DNA of 20,545 bases from a virus. Numbering within the stretch: the stretch's first letter is position 1; each line of letters opens with the position of its first letter. Of this stretch, positions 1 through 9,800 are shown in pieces. The stretch spans positions 1 to 20,545 of IMG/VR virus record IMGVR_UViG_3300033141_003285, one strand, 5' to 3'. The notes below the pieces were generated by a model, which saw only the letters and a list, made by a program, of their open reading frames with translations, did no database searches and was not told the origin of the DNA. Made by a program: the position numbers and the translations under genes.

Positions 1-62
1 AGTATTCATCTATAGAAATATAGGTGGATACAATGAAATATTTTATTTTTAAAAATAATACT

Positions 63-401
63 ATGCCTAAAAAATTTGCTACTGTTACAAGTGCTACATG
101 AGCTGCCGCAATAAATACTACTACAGCTATTAATGGTTTTTTTAGATTAAGTTCTATTACTTTACATTTTAGTGCTGCTCCAGCTGCAGCAGGAGATATA
201 ACTTTTACTGTAAATGCTAAAGATTGAGCTGATTATGATAATATCTTATTTACAGTCGATCCTAGTACTGCATCTGAGACAGATATAACTTATACTCCTA
301 CAAATGATTTAGTTTTTGAAGAATGAGATGAAATAGTTGTTGCTTATGCAAATGCTGATGCTAGAACTTACGGATTAAGAATAGTTACACAAAGTTTATA
401 A
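63..401 (+). CDS. small phage virion protein, tandem copy A
   Basis: Read with TGA as Gly this gives 112 aa. The C-terminal two thirds look like a compact beta-sandwich, with motifs FTVDPS, DLVFEEGDE and a terminal YGLRIVTQ. It is clearly paralogous to the next gene, which has the same length and the same ending (YGIRIVTQ). I recognise this as a type of small conserved protein found in phage structural operons; a head decoration or head-fibre role is inference from its position upstream of the connector genes. The start at 63 is chosen because it makes the two paralogues collinear from residue 1 (28 residues before the LSS/LNS strand in both). An in-frame ATG at 33 with AGGTGG five bases upstream would add ten residues and cannot be excluded. 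Confidence 0.8.
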
Positions 402-416
402 TATAACCTACATAAT

Positions 417-755
417 ATGGCTATATGACAAGTAACGGCTAGAAAAGAAAAGTGAAATTGACCTATGAATTTTGATAATAATATAAAAAGACAATTTATA
501 TTAAATTCTGTCACAATTCATTTTGATTCTGTGCCTACAACAGCTGAAGAATTGATTATAAAAGTAGATAGTATAGGATGAGTTGAATATGATGCTATAT
601 TATATAAAATAGATCCAAGTGCTGCAATTGCAACTGATATAGTATTTATGCCTGATCGTGATTTATTTTTTGAAGATTGAGATATTATTAATGCTACTTA
701 TCCAAATAGTGATTGAAATATATATTGAATAAGAATAGTTACTCAATGATTATAA
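417..755 (+). CDS. small phage virion protein, tandem copy B
   Basis: This 112-aa protein is a paralogue of the preceding gene, separated from it by 15 bases. Aligned segments include LNSVTIHF against LSSITLHF, KIDPSAA against TVDPSTA, DLFFEDGDII against DLVFEEGDEI, and the shared C-terminus YGxRIVTQ-G/S-L. The pair therefore arose by an old tandem duplication followed by strong divergence. A role as a minor virion or decoration protein is inferred from its place in the structural operon. Gly codons within the conserved blocks are TGA in this copy where copy A sometimes has GGN, for example in the YGxRIV motif, which supports the recoded reading. No signal peptide or membrane segment is seen. 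Confidence 0.8.
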
Positions 756-770
756 GATAATTTTAAAAAT

Positions 771-1583
771 ATGACTCAATATATAAACTGACAAGAAAAT
801 AATGGAGTATATGATAAGGATTGAAAAGGTATTTTAAGCTTAAATTGAGCTTTAAATGTACATGATGCAGATGTACATAATACCCCAATAAATGAATTAT
901 TTCATAGACATACTTGAATTAATACAACTCTTGCTGCTCCAATAACTAAATGAGATTATGTAATAACAGTAAATGATACAAATATATTAAATTGATTTGA
1001 CATACAAATAGAAGATTGAATTGTTGAAACAACATTTCCTAAAGTTTTAAGTTGATGATGAACAACGACATTAACCTTAGATAGACCAATTGATAATGAT
1101 TTTATTATATGAAATCCTGTTGAACAAGTTACTTATAATATGAATGTAGATTGAAGTACAACTCCAGTTGCATTTAGACTTATTCCAGATAAAGATCAAA
1201 CTTGGCATATAGTTAGATTTTTATTATGAATGGTACATGATTCAGCTGCAGATGATAGTAAATTTGGAAGTTTAGATGCCTTAACTAGATGATGTGTATT
1301 AAGATGATATAATTGAACACTAAATCAATACAGAACATTTACAAACTGGAAAAGTAATGAGGATATTAAAATGGATATGTTTGATTTAGTTTATACTGAT
1401 AAATCTTGAGGTTGAAAATACTGAACTAATTGAAGATGAAGTGTTAAGATATGAACATGAGCTACTCCAACAATAAATTGAGCTAATTGAGATTATCTTG
1501 AATTATTAATACAAGATGATTTAACAGATACAAATCTAACAAGTTTCAATTTAAAATGACAATGACATATTGAATCAATGTAA
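771..1583 (+). CDS. conserved phage structural protein (head-associated?)
   Basis: This is a 270-aa protein, soluble and beta-rich. The N-terminal part carries HDADVHNTPINELFHRHT. The middle (about residues 55-125) is made of short strands with many Gly. The C-terminal half has the conserved-looking blocks TWHIVRFLLGM, FGSLDALTRGCVLRG, FTNWKSNEDIKMDM, GTNGRGS and GDYLELLIQDDL. I recognise this C-terminal arrangement from uncharacterised proteins in structural operons of other tailed phages but cannot name a characterised family. Its position between the small virion proteins and the head-tail connector suggests a capsid or neck component. It is rather short for a HK97-type major capsid protein and I see no such fold signature. 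The start ATG lies 15 bases after the previous stop and has no Shine-Dalgarno sequence. Confidence 0.8.
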
Positions 1584-1608
1584 TTTTTAGTACTTAATTT
1601 ATTGAAAA

Positions 1609-2379
1609 ATGTATACAACTATAGATATAGTTAGAACAATGTCCTGACTAGATGATGAATTAAATATAACTGATTCTAATATAAAGGATAAAATAACAAG
1701 AGCCTGTGCTATGGTAGATTCTTCTATTTGATGTATTTATACACTTCCTATTGCTTATAGATATAAAAATATATTAACTTTTGCTTGATCTGGTACATGA
1801 TCTTGAACTATGACTATAGTGGTTAATTGAGTTGATTATCCTATTAGTATAGTTAATTGAGATACTCCTGATTCTGCTGCAGATAAATTTAGAGTTGCAG
1901 CTATCAATTCTACTGATTTTAAAGTTGATAATCTAGGATTATGAGAAGAAGTAACAATAGTTAGTTTTACTGATTCTGAAGATACTGTAACTGCTTATGC
2001 TGAGGTAAATATTACTGCAGCTCCTGATACTCAATGAATAACTACTACTATTTGAACTAGAACTCAGAGATATCCTCAAACTTTAGATCAAGCAGCTGCT
2101 GAGATAGCTACAGCTCTATTATTTATAGATATATACTGAATAGAATCTCAAGACACTTGAAAGGACGGAGAAACTAGAATGGATAGTGTTAACGAACTTT
2201 TAAGAAAGTTGCAAGGAACTGATGAAAGCGGTCAGAATATGAAAATATATGACGATATAACTCATATAGAAATAACTGAATCCACTTTATGAAATGCTGA
2301 AAGTTATCCAAACGATACTAGTGATGTTAGTAAAACAGATCCAACAAGTCCTAAAATGTTTATAAATAAAGAATTTTAA
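1609..2379 (+). CDS. head-tail connector/completion protein with inserted beta domain
   Basis: This 256-aa protein has an N-terminal helical part (residues 1-50: DIVRTMSGLDD, then ITRACAMVDSSIG and YTLPI) and a C-terminal helical part (about 153-203: PQTLDQAAAEIATALLFIDIYG, then MDSVNELLRKLQG). Together they resemble the helical connector proteins that close phage heads (DUF1320/gp6-like group). Between them, residues about 54-150 form a separate beta-rich segment with VVNGVDYPISIVNGDT and AADKFRVAAIN, a pattern met in phage sheath and tube proteins. An insertion of that domain into the connector fold is my reading. Its placement directly before the virion morphogenesis and terminator genes is typical of a connector. 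The assignment is by arrangement and weak motifs, not by a decisive signature. Confidence 0.7.
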
Positions 2380-2380
2380 G

Positions 2381-2836
2381 ATGGTTATTATAACTATAAA
2401 AGCAAATACTAAACAAATTAATTCTATAATTAAATCTATAGATAATTGACTGAAAGATTTCAGAAAACCTTTTAGAGAATTAGAAAAAATACAATTAAAA
2501 GAAATAGATGAAGCTTTTAAAGTTGAGTGAAGAAATATTACTTGAACAAGATGGGAAAAGTTAAACTTTGCTACTAGTAAACAAAAAATCAAACTTAATG
2601 TAAATAAATGAATATTACAAAGAAGTGGAAAAATGAGAAAGTCATTTAAAAGGTTTGTACTGAAAAAAGATTATCTTGTTATAGGAAATAAGGTAGATTA
2701 CTATAAATACTCTCAAAGAGGGACTAAGTATGCTCCTCAGAGACAATCTATAGGACATTGAAGAGTAATGATAAAAAGAACAGAAATATTGTTTACTAAA
2801 TATTTATTAACTTTAATAAGAAAATGAATGAAATAA
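2381..2836 (+). CDS. phage virion morphogenesis / neck protein (Mu gpG-like)
   Basis: The 151-aa basic protein shows the layout of the phage virion morphogenesis family (tail completion or neck proteins). It has an N-terminal helix, then FKVEGRNITGTRWEKLNFAT (about 46-65, the usual GxxWxxL-xxxT block), then ILQRSGKMRKSF (about 78-89, the usual L-xxTGxLxxS block), then VIGNKVDYYKYSQRGT (about 100-115, the usual YAxxHQxG block) and a basic end. Such proteins sit at the head-tail junction of siphoviruses and Mu-like phages. It starts one base after the preceding stop, and its end overlaps the next start by 13 bases, so it is translationally coupled. Gly in the GxxW block is TGA. Confidence 0.75.
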
Positions 2837-3294
2837 TTGAAGCTATACAAACTTTATTATCTACAAAGTTTTGAAGTAAATATAAGAAATATTATTATTG
2901 AGAAATAAAAGTTCCAAATTCAAAATATATGCCTTTTTTAGATATTGCTCCATTAACTTCTCTAGTTGAAAATAGATGAACTTGAGGAATGGCAAATAAC
3001 ACTTTTCAAATACAAATAAGAGTTGTATCTACTTTAAAAAAATATTTAAAACAAAATACAAACGTACAAACTCTCGATCATATGCAAGATTTAATTGATC
3101 AAGTAGAATGAAGAAATGCAGATAGAACACTTAAAAGTGATTCAGTATTATGAGTTCTTCATGATAATTTACAACTTTCTAGTTCTGTACATATAAATGG
3201 AGATTGGAACGTTGCTTATGATGAAATTGAGTTATGAGAATCATATTTAGTATATGCTACTATTGTATTTTCAGCGAATCTGATTACAATGTAA
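2824..3294 (+). CDS. tail terminator-like protein
   Basis: This 156-aa protein overlaps the preceding gene by 13 bases. The only same-frame start is the ATG at 2824; the neighbouring ATG at 2828 lies in the upstream gene's frame. It shows an N-terminal helix (IIEAIQTLLSTKFG), strands with MPFLDIAPL and FQIQIRVVST, a central helix around QTLDHMQDLIDQVE and a C-terminal strand YLVYATIVFSAN. This alternation matches small tail terminator or tail completion proteins (lambda gpU/gpZ type), which cap the tail tube before head joining. The call rests mainly on size and position: neck protein before, tail tube after. No unique motif proves it. Confidence 0.6.
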
Positions 3295-3321
3295 ATAATT
3301 TATTTTTTAAATATTTGAATT

Positions 3322-3417
3322 ATGAATAATTTTGATATAATAAAGGAGGAAAAAGATGGGGTAGAAATTGTGAAAGCAGTGAAAAAGAAGAAAACAGCTA
3401 CTAAAAACAGTGATTAA
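3322..3417 (+). CDS. small charged hypothetical protein
   Basis: This 31-aa ORF sits in the gap between the terminator-like gene and the tail tube gene, with spacing (27 and 23 bases) and an AT-only leader like its neighbours. The product is rich in Lys and Glu, with a basic run KKKKTATK at the end and no Cys or hydrophobic segment. An AAAGGAGG-type sequence at 3342-3349 lies inside the ORF, where it encodes Lys-Glu-Glu. The ATG after it (3356) is followed at once by TAG, so it does not serve a downstream gene in that frame. I do not recognise the protein; it may be a scaffold or assembly helper, or simply spacer. Confidence 0.45.
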   Translation: MNNFDIIKEEKDGVEIVKAVKKKKTATKNSD

Positions 3418-3440
3418 TTTAATTTTATAATTACACATTT

Positions 3441-5024
3441 ATGTCTAATTTTGCACCTTATGCTAATTATGGTTACCTATCGTTAGTTAGTTACCTATCG
3501 TTAGTTAAAGAAGCTACAGCTTGAACTCCTGTAACTCCTACAGATTATTTAAGAATACTTTCTGATAGTCTAGAAACTAGTTTTTGAGTATCACAAGTTC
3601 AAGAAATTGCTTGAAGTAGAGAAAGAAATATAAGAAGTGTTCAAAATCAAATAGATATTTCTTGAGATGTTGAATTTTATATAGAATCTAAAATGATTTG
3701 ACATTTTTTAAGAGGTTTATATTGAGCTCCTGTTTCACAAACTCTAACTGCAGCTACTGCTTTTAGACATATATTTAAAGTTACAGATACTCCGAAAACA
3801 TATACTATAGATATGAAACTTGCTGATTCTCCTTGGATTCATAGATATTATGGAGTACAAATTACATGAATTAGTATTGAACAAGATGATAATAAAATTA
3901 AATGTACTGCTAGTCTTATGCCTAGAAAAGCATTTATTAATGCTAGAGTTACAACTGCTGCAAATTCAGGAACTACTTTAACAGTAGATCAAACTGCATG
4001 ATTAACTACTGCTGATTCAATATTAGTATTAGATAAAGCTGATTGATTCACAACAATTAAGGAATTAACTATTACTTCAGTTGATAGCGATACTCAATTG
4101 ACAACTGCTACTATTGATGTTCAATTAGATGTTGATGATATAGTTGTTATTAAAAAAGCTACTGCTACTTACGATCAAGATAAAGTATTTACATGGTTAG
4201 GGTGAAGTGAAGTATATACTTGAGTTGATATTGATAACACTTCTGCTGAGAAAAAAGAAAACTTTACTTTAGAATATATAAATGAAGTAGAACCTAGATT
4301 CTTTGGTTGATGTAATGAAAGTGATAGATTTGCTTGAGATGTATTAGTTAAATGATATGCATGATCAGGAACTTTAGATAAATTCTATGATGATGAAAGT
4401 AATTTAGATAAACTTAGAAAAAACGCTCAAATTGGTTATAGATTATTAACTAAATGAGAAACTGCTATAGAAGCTAATTCAGCTATAAAAGCAAGTTCTA
4501 CATGGGGTGCTACTGCAAATGGATTTAAGGTTGAAGCTACTGCTGCTTGAAAAGATTGAAATGATATTAGTGTTACAACGATAGTTGATACAGTTGATAC
4601 TCTTAGTGCAACTAAATCAGGTAATACTATTACAATTAAATTAGCAAGCACTACTGCTTCAAATAATACTTGAACATTAATCGCTGCTGTTGTAGACGCT
4701 TTAACATGAGTAGATTGAACTGCTGAATGAACTTGAGCTGAAGAATTTACAGTTGCTGAAGATAGTCAAAATTTAGGGTTTAGAATTGATAGTGCATGAG
4801 CTGAAACTTGAACTAATGTAGTTTGAAGAGATGCTTCAGAAACGCCTTATCTACAATTTGATAATGCTGCTACTAAATATGATACTTTTTCTCCAACTGC
4901 AACTGAAGATGATATAGTTATGGAAGAAATTCCTTTAGTTTTCTATAAAGATGTTGAAAGTGGGGATAATGCTAAAAAATGGAGTACTAGAATTACTCTA
5001 GTAAATTCAGTTTCTAGTTATTAA
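3441..5024 (+). CDS. phage tail tube (major tail) protein with added beta domains
   Basis: This 527-aa protein is the presumed major tail subunit that stacks as hexameric rings around the tape measure. The N-terminus, with YLSLVKEATAGTPVTP followed by DYLRILSDS, and the block QIDISGDVEFYIESKMIGHFLRGLYG (split here into DISGDVEF and IGHFLRGL) are typical of siphovirus tube proteins of the Phage_tube group. Two additions lie further on: around residues 170-225 (TTLTVDQTAG, then a strand-rich segment) and around 350-450, with GNDISVTTIV and SGNTITIKL, resembling the extra Ig-like or sheath-type domains displayed on tails. The family ending FYKDVESGD and TRITLVNS is present. Canonical position: before the chaperone pair and tape measure. 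An 18-bp tandem duplication lies near its start, and a terminator follows it. Confidence 0.85.
3472..3507 (+). repeat. perfect 18-bp tandem duplication inside the tail tube gene
   Basis: Positions 3472-3489 and 3490-3507 are identical (unit GTTACCTATCGTTAGTTA). In frame they give YLSLVS then YLSLVK, so six residues are duplicated near residue 12. Homologous tube proteins, as I know them, have a single copy before the KEATAG motif, so this looks like a recent, still perfect microduplication. Confidence 0.9.
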
Positions 5025-5032
5025 TAAAATAG

Positions 5033-5070
5033 GGTATACGAGTTCTTAAGCTGTTCCTTGTATACCTTTT
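5033..5070 (+). terminator. Rho-independent terminator after the tail tube gene
   Basis: The ten-base arms GGTATACGAG (5033-5042) and CTTGTATACC (5057-5066) pair with one G-T wobble and a 14-nt loop, followed by TTTT. The hairpin begins eight bases after the tube gene stop. Because no strong promoter is visible before the chaperone gene, it probably lowers rather than abolishes read-through, so that the tube protein is made in excess of the downstream minor tail proteins. Confidence 0.75.
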
Positions 5071-5112
5071 CATTTTAAACAGCCAAATAGCTTATTTATA
5101 TAATTTTAAATT

Positions 5113-5430
5113 ATGTCAAGATTTGTCGGAAAAGAATTAAAAACAATAGATTTATGAGAGGGTGAATGGATTAAAATACCAACTGCATTATCTTTTAATG
5201 ATGTATCTAAAATAACATCAGAAACTGATACTACAGAGATGTCAAAAAAAATGTTAGTTGTTTGTATTAAAGAATGGAATTTAAAAGATACTGAAGGTAA
5301 TATTCCTGAAGTAAATGAAGAAAATATTTTAACGTTAGATGTTTCTACAATAACTATTCTTACAGAAGAAATAACTAAAATAATTAATCCTGAAACAAAA
5401 GAAGATAATAAAAAAAAATCGTCAAATTAA
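5113..5430 (+). CDS. tail assembly chaperone, gpG-like
   Basis: This is the unshifted 105-aa product between the tail tube and tape measure genes, the invariant place of the siphovirus tail assembly chaperone. These proteins coat and spool the tape measure before tube polymerisation. The N-terminal half has short strands (KELKTIDLGEGEWIKIPT) and helices with MSKKMLVVCIKEW; the C-terminus is charged (ETKEDNKKKSSN). The gene runs through a stretch of nine A residues just before its stop, the place where a -1 shift would produce the longer GT form. Family assignment is by position, size and the frameshift architecture, as these proteins diverge too far for short motifs. Confidence 0.75.
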
Positions 5431-5636
5431 CACTTTCTGTTAGATGAAAATGAAAATGAAGTAATATTATGACTGACTATCTGATGAGTGAGAAATTTTG
5501 ACTTGATCGGAAATTATATGAAAATCAAAGAATGTTAAATTTTATTCTTATTAGTAATATGATAGAAAAAGAAAATGGCAACAACAAACACAAAGCTAAT
5601 ACTGGAAACAGTAGTAAAATGAACAGCCACAGCTAG
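5113..5636 (+). CDS. tail assembly chaperone GT, -1 frameshift fusion
   Basis: A -1 shift at the A run (slippery heptamer A AAA AAA, 5412-5418) exchanges the last residues for a 72-residue extension ending at TAG 5634-5636, giving a 174-aa fusion. The extension begins IVKLTLSVRGKGKGSN and continues with MTDYLMSEKFGLDRKLYENQ, which resembles the T region of other phages, where a helix with LSEKFG/LP-type residues interacts with the tail tube protein. It overlaps the tape measure start by 62 bases, as in lambda-like phages. Three Gly of the extension are TGA. A single CGG codon (5508-5510) is read here as Arg. An ATG inside the extension (5470) could give a separate T protein, but the fusion is the usual solution. 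Confidence 0.7.
5410..5418 (+). other. probable programmed -1 ribosomal frameshift site
   Basis: There are nine consecutive A, read as AAA AAA AAA in the chaperone frame, eleven codons upstream of nothing but ten bases from its stop codon. A tRNA-Lys pair can slip back one base on A AAA AAA. The -1 frame then stays open for 72 codons with phage-T-like content. I see no strong downstream stem-loop; only a weak TTTC/GAAA pairing is possible. Confidence 0.7.
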
Positions 5637-7287
5637 AAAACAACTAAAAGGTATTTCTAGCTCTTTGTCGTCTATTTCAGATGAATCTAAAACAGCTTTA
5701 AAACAATTATGAGCATTATGATTAGTTGCATGATGATTGGTTATTAGACAGTTTGCGGCTTTTGAAAAACAAATGTCAAAAGTAAAAGCTATAACAAATG
5801 CTACTGAAGATGAATTTGTACAATTAAATAAATTAGCTAAAGAAATGGGTGCTACTACAGCATTTACAGCAAAAGAGGCATGAGATGCCTTTGAATTTCT
5901 ATGAATGGCTTGATTAAGTGTAAAAGAATCATTAGACGCTTTGCCATGAACTTTACAATTAGCTGCTGCATGAAACTTAGCATTATGAGAAGCTGCAGAT
6001 ATTGCAACTAATATAATGGCTCAATTTTGAATCAAAGCTAAGGATATTTGAAGAGTAAATGATGTTTTAGCTAAATCTGCAACTTCTGCAAATACTAGTG
6101 TATGAGAATTAGCTGAAGCTATGAAATTTCTATGACCAGTAGCAAATGCTATGAAAGTTCCTTTAGAGGAAACAGCTGCAGCTATTGATGTATTAGCAAA
6201 TAATGGTATTAAATGAGGGATGGCTTGACAAAGTTTTTCAGCTTCTCTTTTACGTATTACAAAATTAACTCCTAAAATGGCTGCTTCAGTAGAAGCATTA
6301 AATTTATCACTATTCGATCAAAAATGAGAGTTTGTATGATTAATTGATACAGTTAAACAATTAGAAGCAGGTACTAAAAGTATGACTGATGAAGAAAAAG
6401 CTAAACATATTTCTACTCTTTTTGGTATTCAATCAACTAAACAATGGTTAACTCTTTTAAAAGAAGGTAGTTGAACAATACAAGAATATACTACAAGTCT
6501 AGAAAATGCTTGATGAGCAGCTGAAAAAATGGCTGAAATTCAATTAGATAATTTGGCTGGATCATTTACATTATTAAAAAGTGCTGTATCTTGAGCTATG
6601 ATTGATATAGGTTGATCTATGAATAATGAATTAAGACCACAAGTAGATTTATTAACAGAATCTTTATCAAAAAATTCTAAACAAATACAAGAAAATTGAG
6701 AGGCTTTTGCTAAAGTTATTAGTTGAATGATATTTGCTATAAAATTTTTAGTTCAATCTTGGTTTAATCTTTGAAAAGTAATATGATTTATAGCAGCTGA
6801 TATAGTTATTAGTATAAATAGTCTTTGGGAGAGTTTAAAATCAATATTTACTGATATAAAAAATCTTTTAGTTGAATTTGCTACAGCTATGAAAGATGTT
6901 GTAGTTGAAACATTTACAAGTATAGTAAATACTATAACATCTAAAATAAATGCAGTTGTAAAGTTTTTCAAAGATAAAATAAGGGCAATAAAAAAACTAT
7001 GATGATCAGTATCTGCATTTTTTAGCTGATGAGATTCATGAAGTATTGATTGAGCTAGAGCTAAATGATGACCTGTAAGTTGAGGTAAATCTTATCTTGT
7101 ATGAGAACAATGACCTGAAATATTTTCGCCTCAGCAAAATGGACAAATTATTCCTAATAATAAAATAGGTTCAAGTAATAGATGAGCTCAATATAATATT
7201 ACAATAAGTTGAATATTCTGAACTGATGCAGTAGATGAGATTTGAGATCAATTAGTTGATAGATTAACAAAAGCTGTATTTGTATAA
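5575..7287 (+). CDS. tail tape measure protein
   Basis: This 570-aa protein sets tail length. Residues about 60-260 match the PhageMin_Tail (tape measure) domain: FEKQMSKVKAITNATEDEF, MGATTAFTAKEAGDAFEFLG, ALPGTLQLAAAGNLALGEA, DVLAKSATSANT and ETAAAIDVLANNGIKGG. Residues about 380-450 hold hydrophobic helices (ISGMIFAIKFLVQ, VIGFIAADIVISI), common in tape measures that reach the cell membrane. The C-terminus has the typical glycine-rich tail GGPVSGGKSYLVGEQGPEI and then GQIIPN. These last motifs make sense only with TGA as Gly. The protein is short for a tape measure, which predicts a short siphovirus tail. The start at 5575 lies inside the GT extension frame, a normal coupling. Confidence 0.93.
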
Positions 7288-7298
7288 GAAGTTAAAAT

Positions 7299-9782
7299 AT
7301 GTATATTTTTATAGATTGAATAAATAAAACATCTTCAGTAATAAATAATTCTATTACTATAGTTGATGAATTACAAGAGAGGATTAATAGTGCTACATTG
7401 ACTGTAGCTTGATTTAATCCTTCTTATTTTGATGATATAAAATTATACGATTGATACCCTATTATTTCAGCTACTTCTACAACAATTACATTAAAAAAAG
7501 ATTATAATACAGCTATTCAAAATAATATCTTCAGAGTTGCAGATACTGTAACTTTTGCTATATGATTAAGTGATGAAGAAACTGGAGTAATAACTTCGAT
7601 CGATAACAATTCTTGAAATATCCGTCTAAATTTTACGTCTAGCTTTTCAAATACTCCTATTTTAGACGAATTAGCATGAATTAAAAAGTTTGCTTGAAAT
7701 ATAATTGATATAACAGATAAAAATCAAGATATATTAACGAATGTGAGCTTTAAATTAAAATGTCTTGATTATACACGTATTTTTGATAAAAGTCTTATAA
7801 ACGACACTTATGATAGTAAAGATGCACGTTTTATAATAAATGACTTCTGTAATAAGACTGTAAATAACAATATTACAATAGATGAGTTTAATTATTCAAA
7901 TACTACAGAATTAAGAAATGCCTGGATCGAAAGTTGAGATTGAAACGATCCTACTTTAGATACTAGTAATTTTAGAGAAACTACTGGAAGCTGAATTTTT
8001 GATTGGACTTTTTCTTGATGAACGGCTAATTTTACTAACGCTATTACTACTACAAATTTATCAGAATTTACTTGAGTAAATACTTGAACTCCTACAAAAT
8101 GAGTAATTTGATCATGGATAGAAACGGCTGATTTTAGTTTAGTTACATCTATAGAATTTAGAATATGAAGCGATTCTAGTAATTATTGAAGCTTCACTAT
8201 GAACCCTACTGAGAATGATTGGGTGTTTTATGATGGTAAAATGGAAGATTTTAACATAGTATGAACTCCTGATTGGACTGTTACTGATTATGTAGAAATA
8301 ATAATAACTCAAACTGCAGATAGTAATATTAATATAGATTGAATAAGAGTTTTAGAAAAAGAATATTTTAAACATTATCCTTATGTAAATACCTCTTCAG
8401 CTTTTGCAGATTTTAGAATACCTAGAGTAAAACCTACTGAAATAATGCAAAGATTAGCGGATGAATTAGGGTGGTTTTGGTATGTTGATTATGATAGAAA
8501 TATTAGACTTTTCCCTGAATCTACAAACTTTTCTCCTATATATATAAATGAAACTAGTGATAACTTCAAAAATTTAAGCGTTTCTGAAGATACATCTAGA
8601 CTTATGAATAGAATAGTTATAAAATGATGAAATGAAACTAGTGAAGATACATATAGTCAAGTAGTTGAATGAGATGGATTTATTAGAGAATGGATTTTAA
8701 AAAATAAATTTAAAAATCTAGTTGTAAAATTAGATGATAATAGTGTTACTGATTTAACTGAATCCTGAACTACAGAAACATTGATAAATGCAACTGCTCA
8801 TTGATTAGTGGTATGAGATTACATAATAAATAGAACTAGAAGTAGTGCAGTTAGACAAGTTTTAACCGTACCAACATCAGATAGTTTTACAGTTGATGCA
8901 GTAATCTGACAGGTTTCATGAGACACATTTTCAACTTTTGTAGAACAAGTAGTATGAGTTGAGTGACTGGAAGCTGAAACTTCAAATAATTTCATGTCTA
9001 ATTTTAACGAAAAGTCAATTAGAAATGCTGAAGAAGAAATTACTTTAGAAATATGAGATTTTCTACAATTTACTTATAATGAAGTTTTTCCTATATTAGT
9101 TCAAAGAACTGATAATGTGTCTGTTTCTAATGTTAAAACTGTTCTATGACATAGTGATTGAATATTTGATTGACAGCCTATAACTGATAGGACTATATTA
9201 TCAAGATCGGAAGCAGTACAATTAGCAGAATGAAAACTTATAAAATACTCCAATGTAGTTATAACTGCTAAATTTCAGACTTATCAAGAATGACTAAAGG
9301 CTTGACAATTAATTGATATTAAAGATACGACAAGTAGTGAAAGAAATATCAATCAAAGTTTTTTAATACAGTCAGTAAATAGTAAACAAATAGCCTGGTG
9401 AGAAAACATTTACACCGTAACTTGTAGTAGCTTATTATTCTGATTCTTGGAATTATTTCAACAATTATTAGCTTCTAATAGAAAAATAAAAGTTGAAGAA
9501 GATGAAATAATCAATAATATAGAAGATGGATTTGAGACTGTAACGATTACAGATGTAGAAACAGATACAAAATGAGGAGAGATACAAACAGAAACTGTAA
9601 CTATAGCTGATATAGAATCTGATCAAGTTATAGAACCTCCATTTGCATGGTGACCTGTACTTGAGGATTGAGATTTAATATTAGAAGACGATACAGATTT
9701 TTTATTAGAAGATTGAGCTACAGCTGAAATAGATACTCCTTGATGATTTCCATTTATTTGGAATCTATCATCTTGGGATTAA
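7299..9782 (+). CDS. tail hub / tail tip protein (Dit-Tal-like) with inserted binding domain
   Basis: This 827-aa protein directly follows the tape measure, where siphoviruses encode the distal tail and hub proteins. The N-terminal 180 residues look like a Dit-type ring domain (opening MYIFIDGINKTSSV, then CLDYTRIFDKSLINDTYDS at about 158-176). Residues about 220-355 are a beta-sandwich insert with Gly/Ser/Trp-rich strands (FDWTFSGGTANF, IETADFSLVTSIEFRIGSD, DGIRVLEK), reminiscent of carbohydrate-binding modules. From about 383, MQRLADELGWFWYVDYDR opens the hub domain seen in many phage tail proteins. The last 100 residues are very acidic with repeated ED/DG. The chain is probably the receptor-facing baseplate core. 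Exact domain borders are estimates. Confidence 0.75.
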
Positions 9783-9800
9783 TTTTTAACTTATATTAAA

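Noticed and set aside
1-62. Possible 3' end of an upstream gene (frame 2 open to TAA 50-52; frame 3 open to TAG 21-23).
   Set aside because: Too short to choose a frame. The frame 2 reading needs GGT-GGA glycines, which are rare in the first genes of this window; no feature is claimed.
2287-2592. Minus-strand ORFs such as 2287-2592, 4436-4651, 6753-6971, 11980-12210 and 12356-12604.
   Set aside because: They lie opposite well-supported + strand genes, have no recognisable protein character and exist only because the complementary strand is low in stops.
3345-3362. Strong GGAGG followed by ATG at 3356 as a gene start.
   Set aside because: The frame is ATG GGG TAG, so it stops at once; the sequence is part of a small ORF in another frame.
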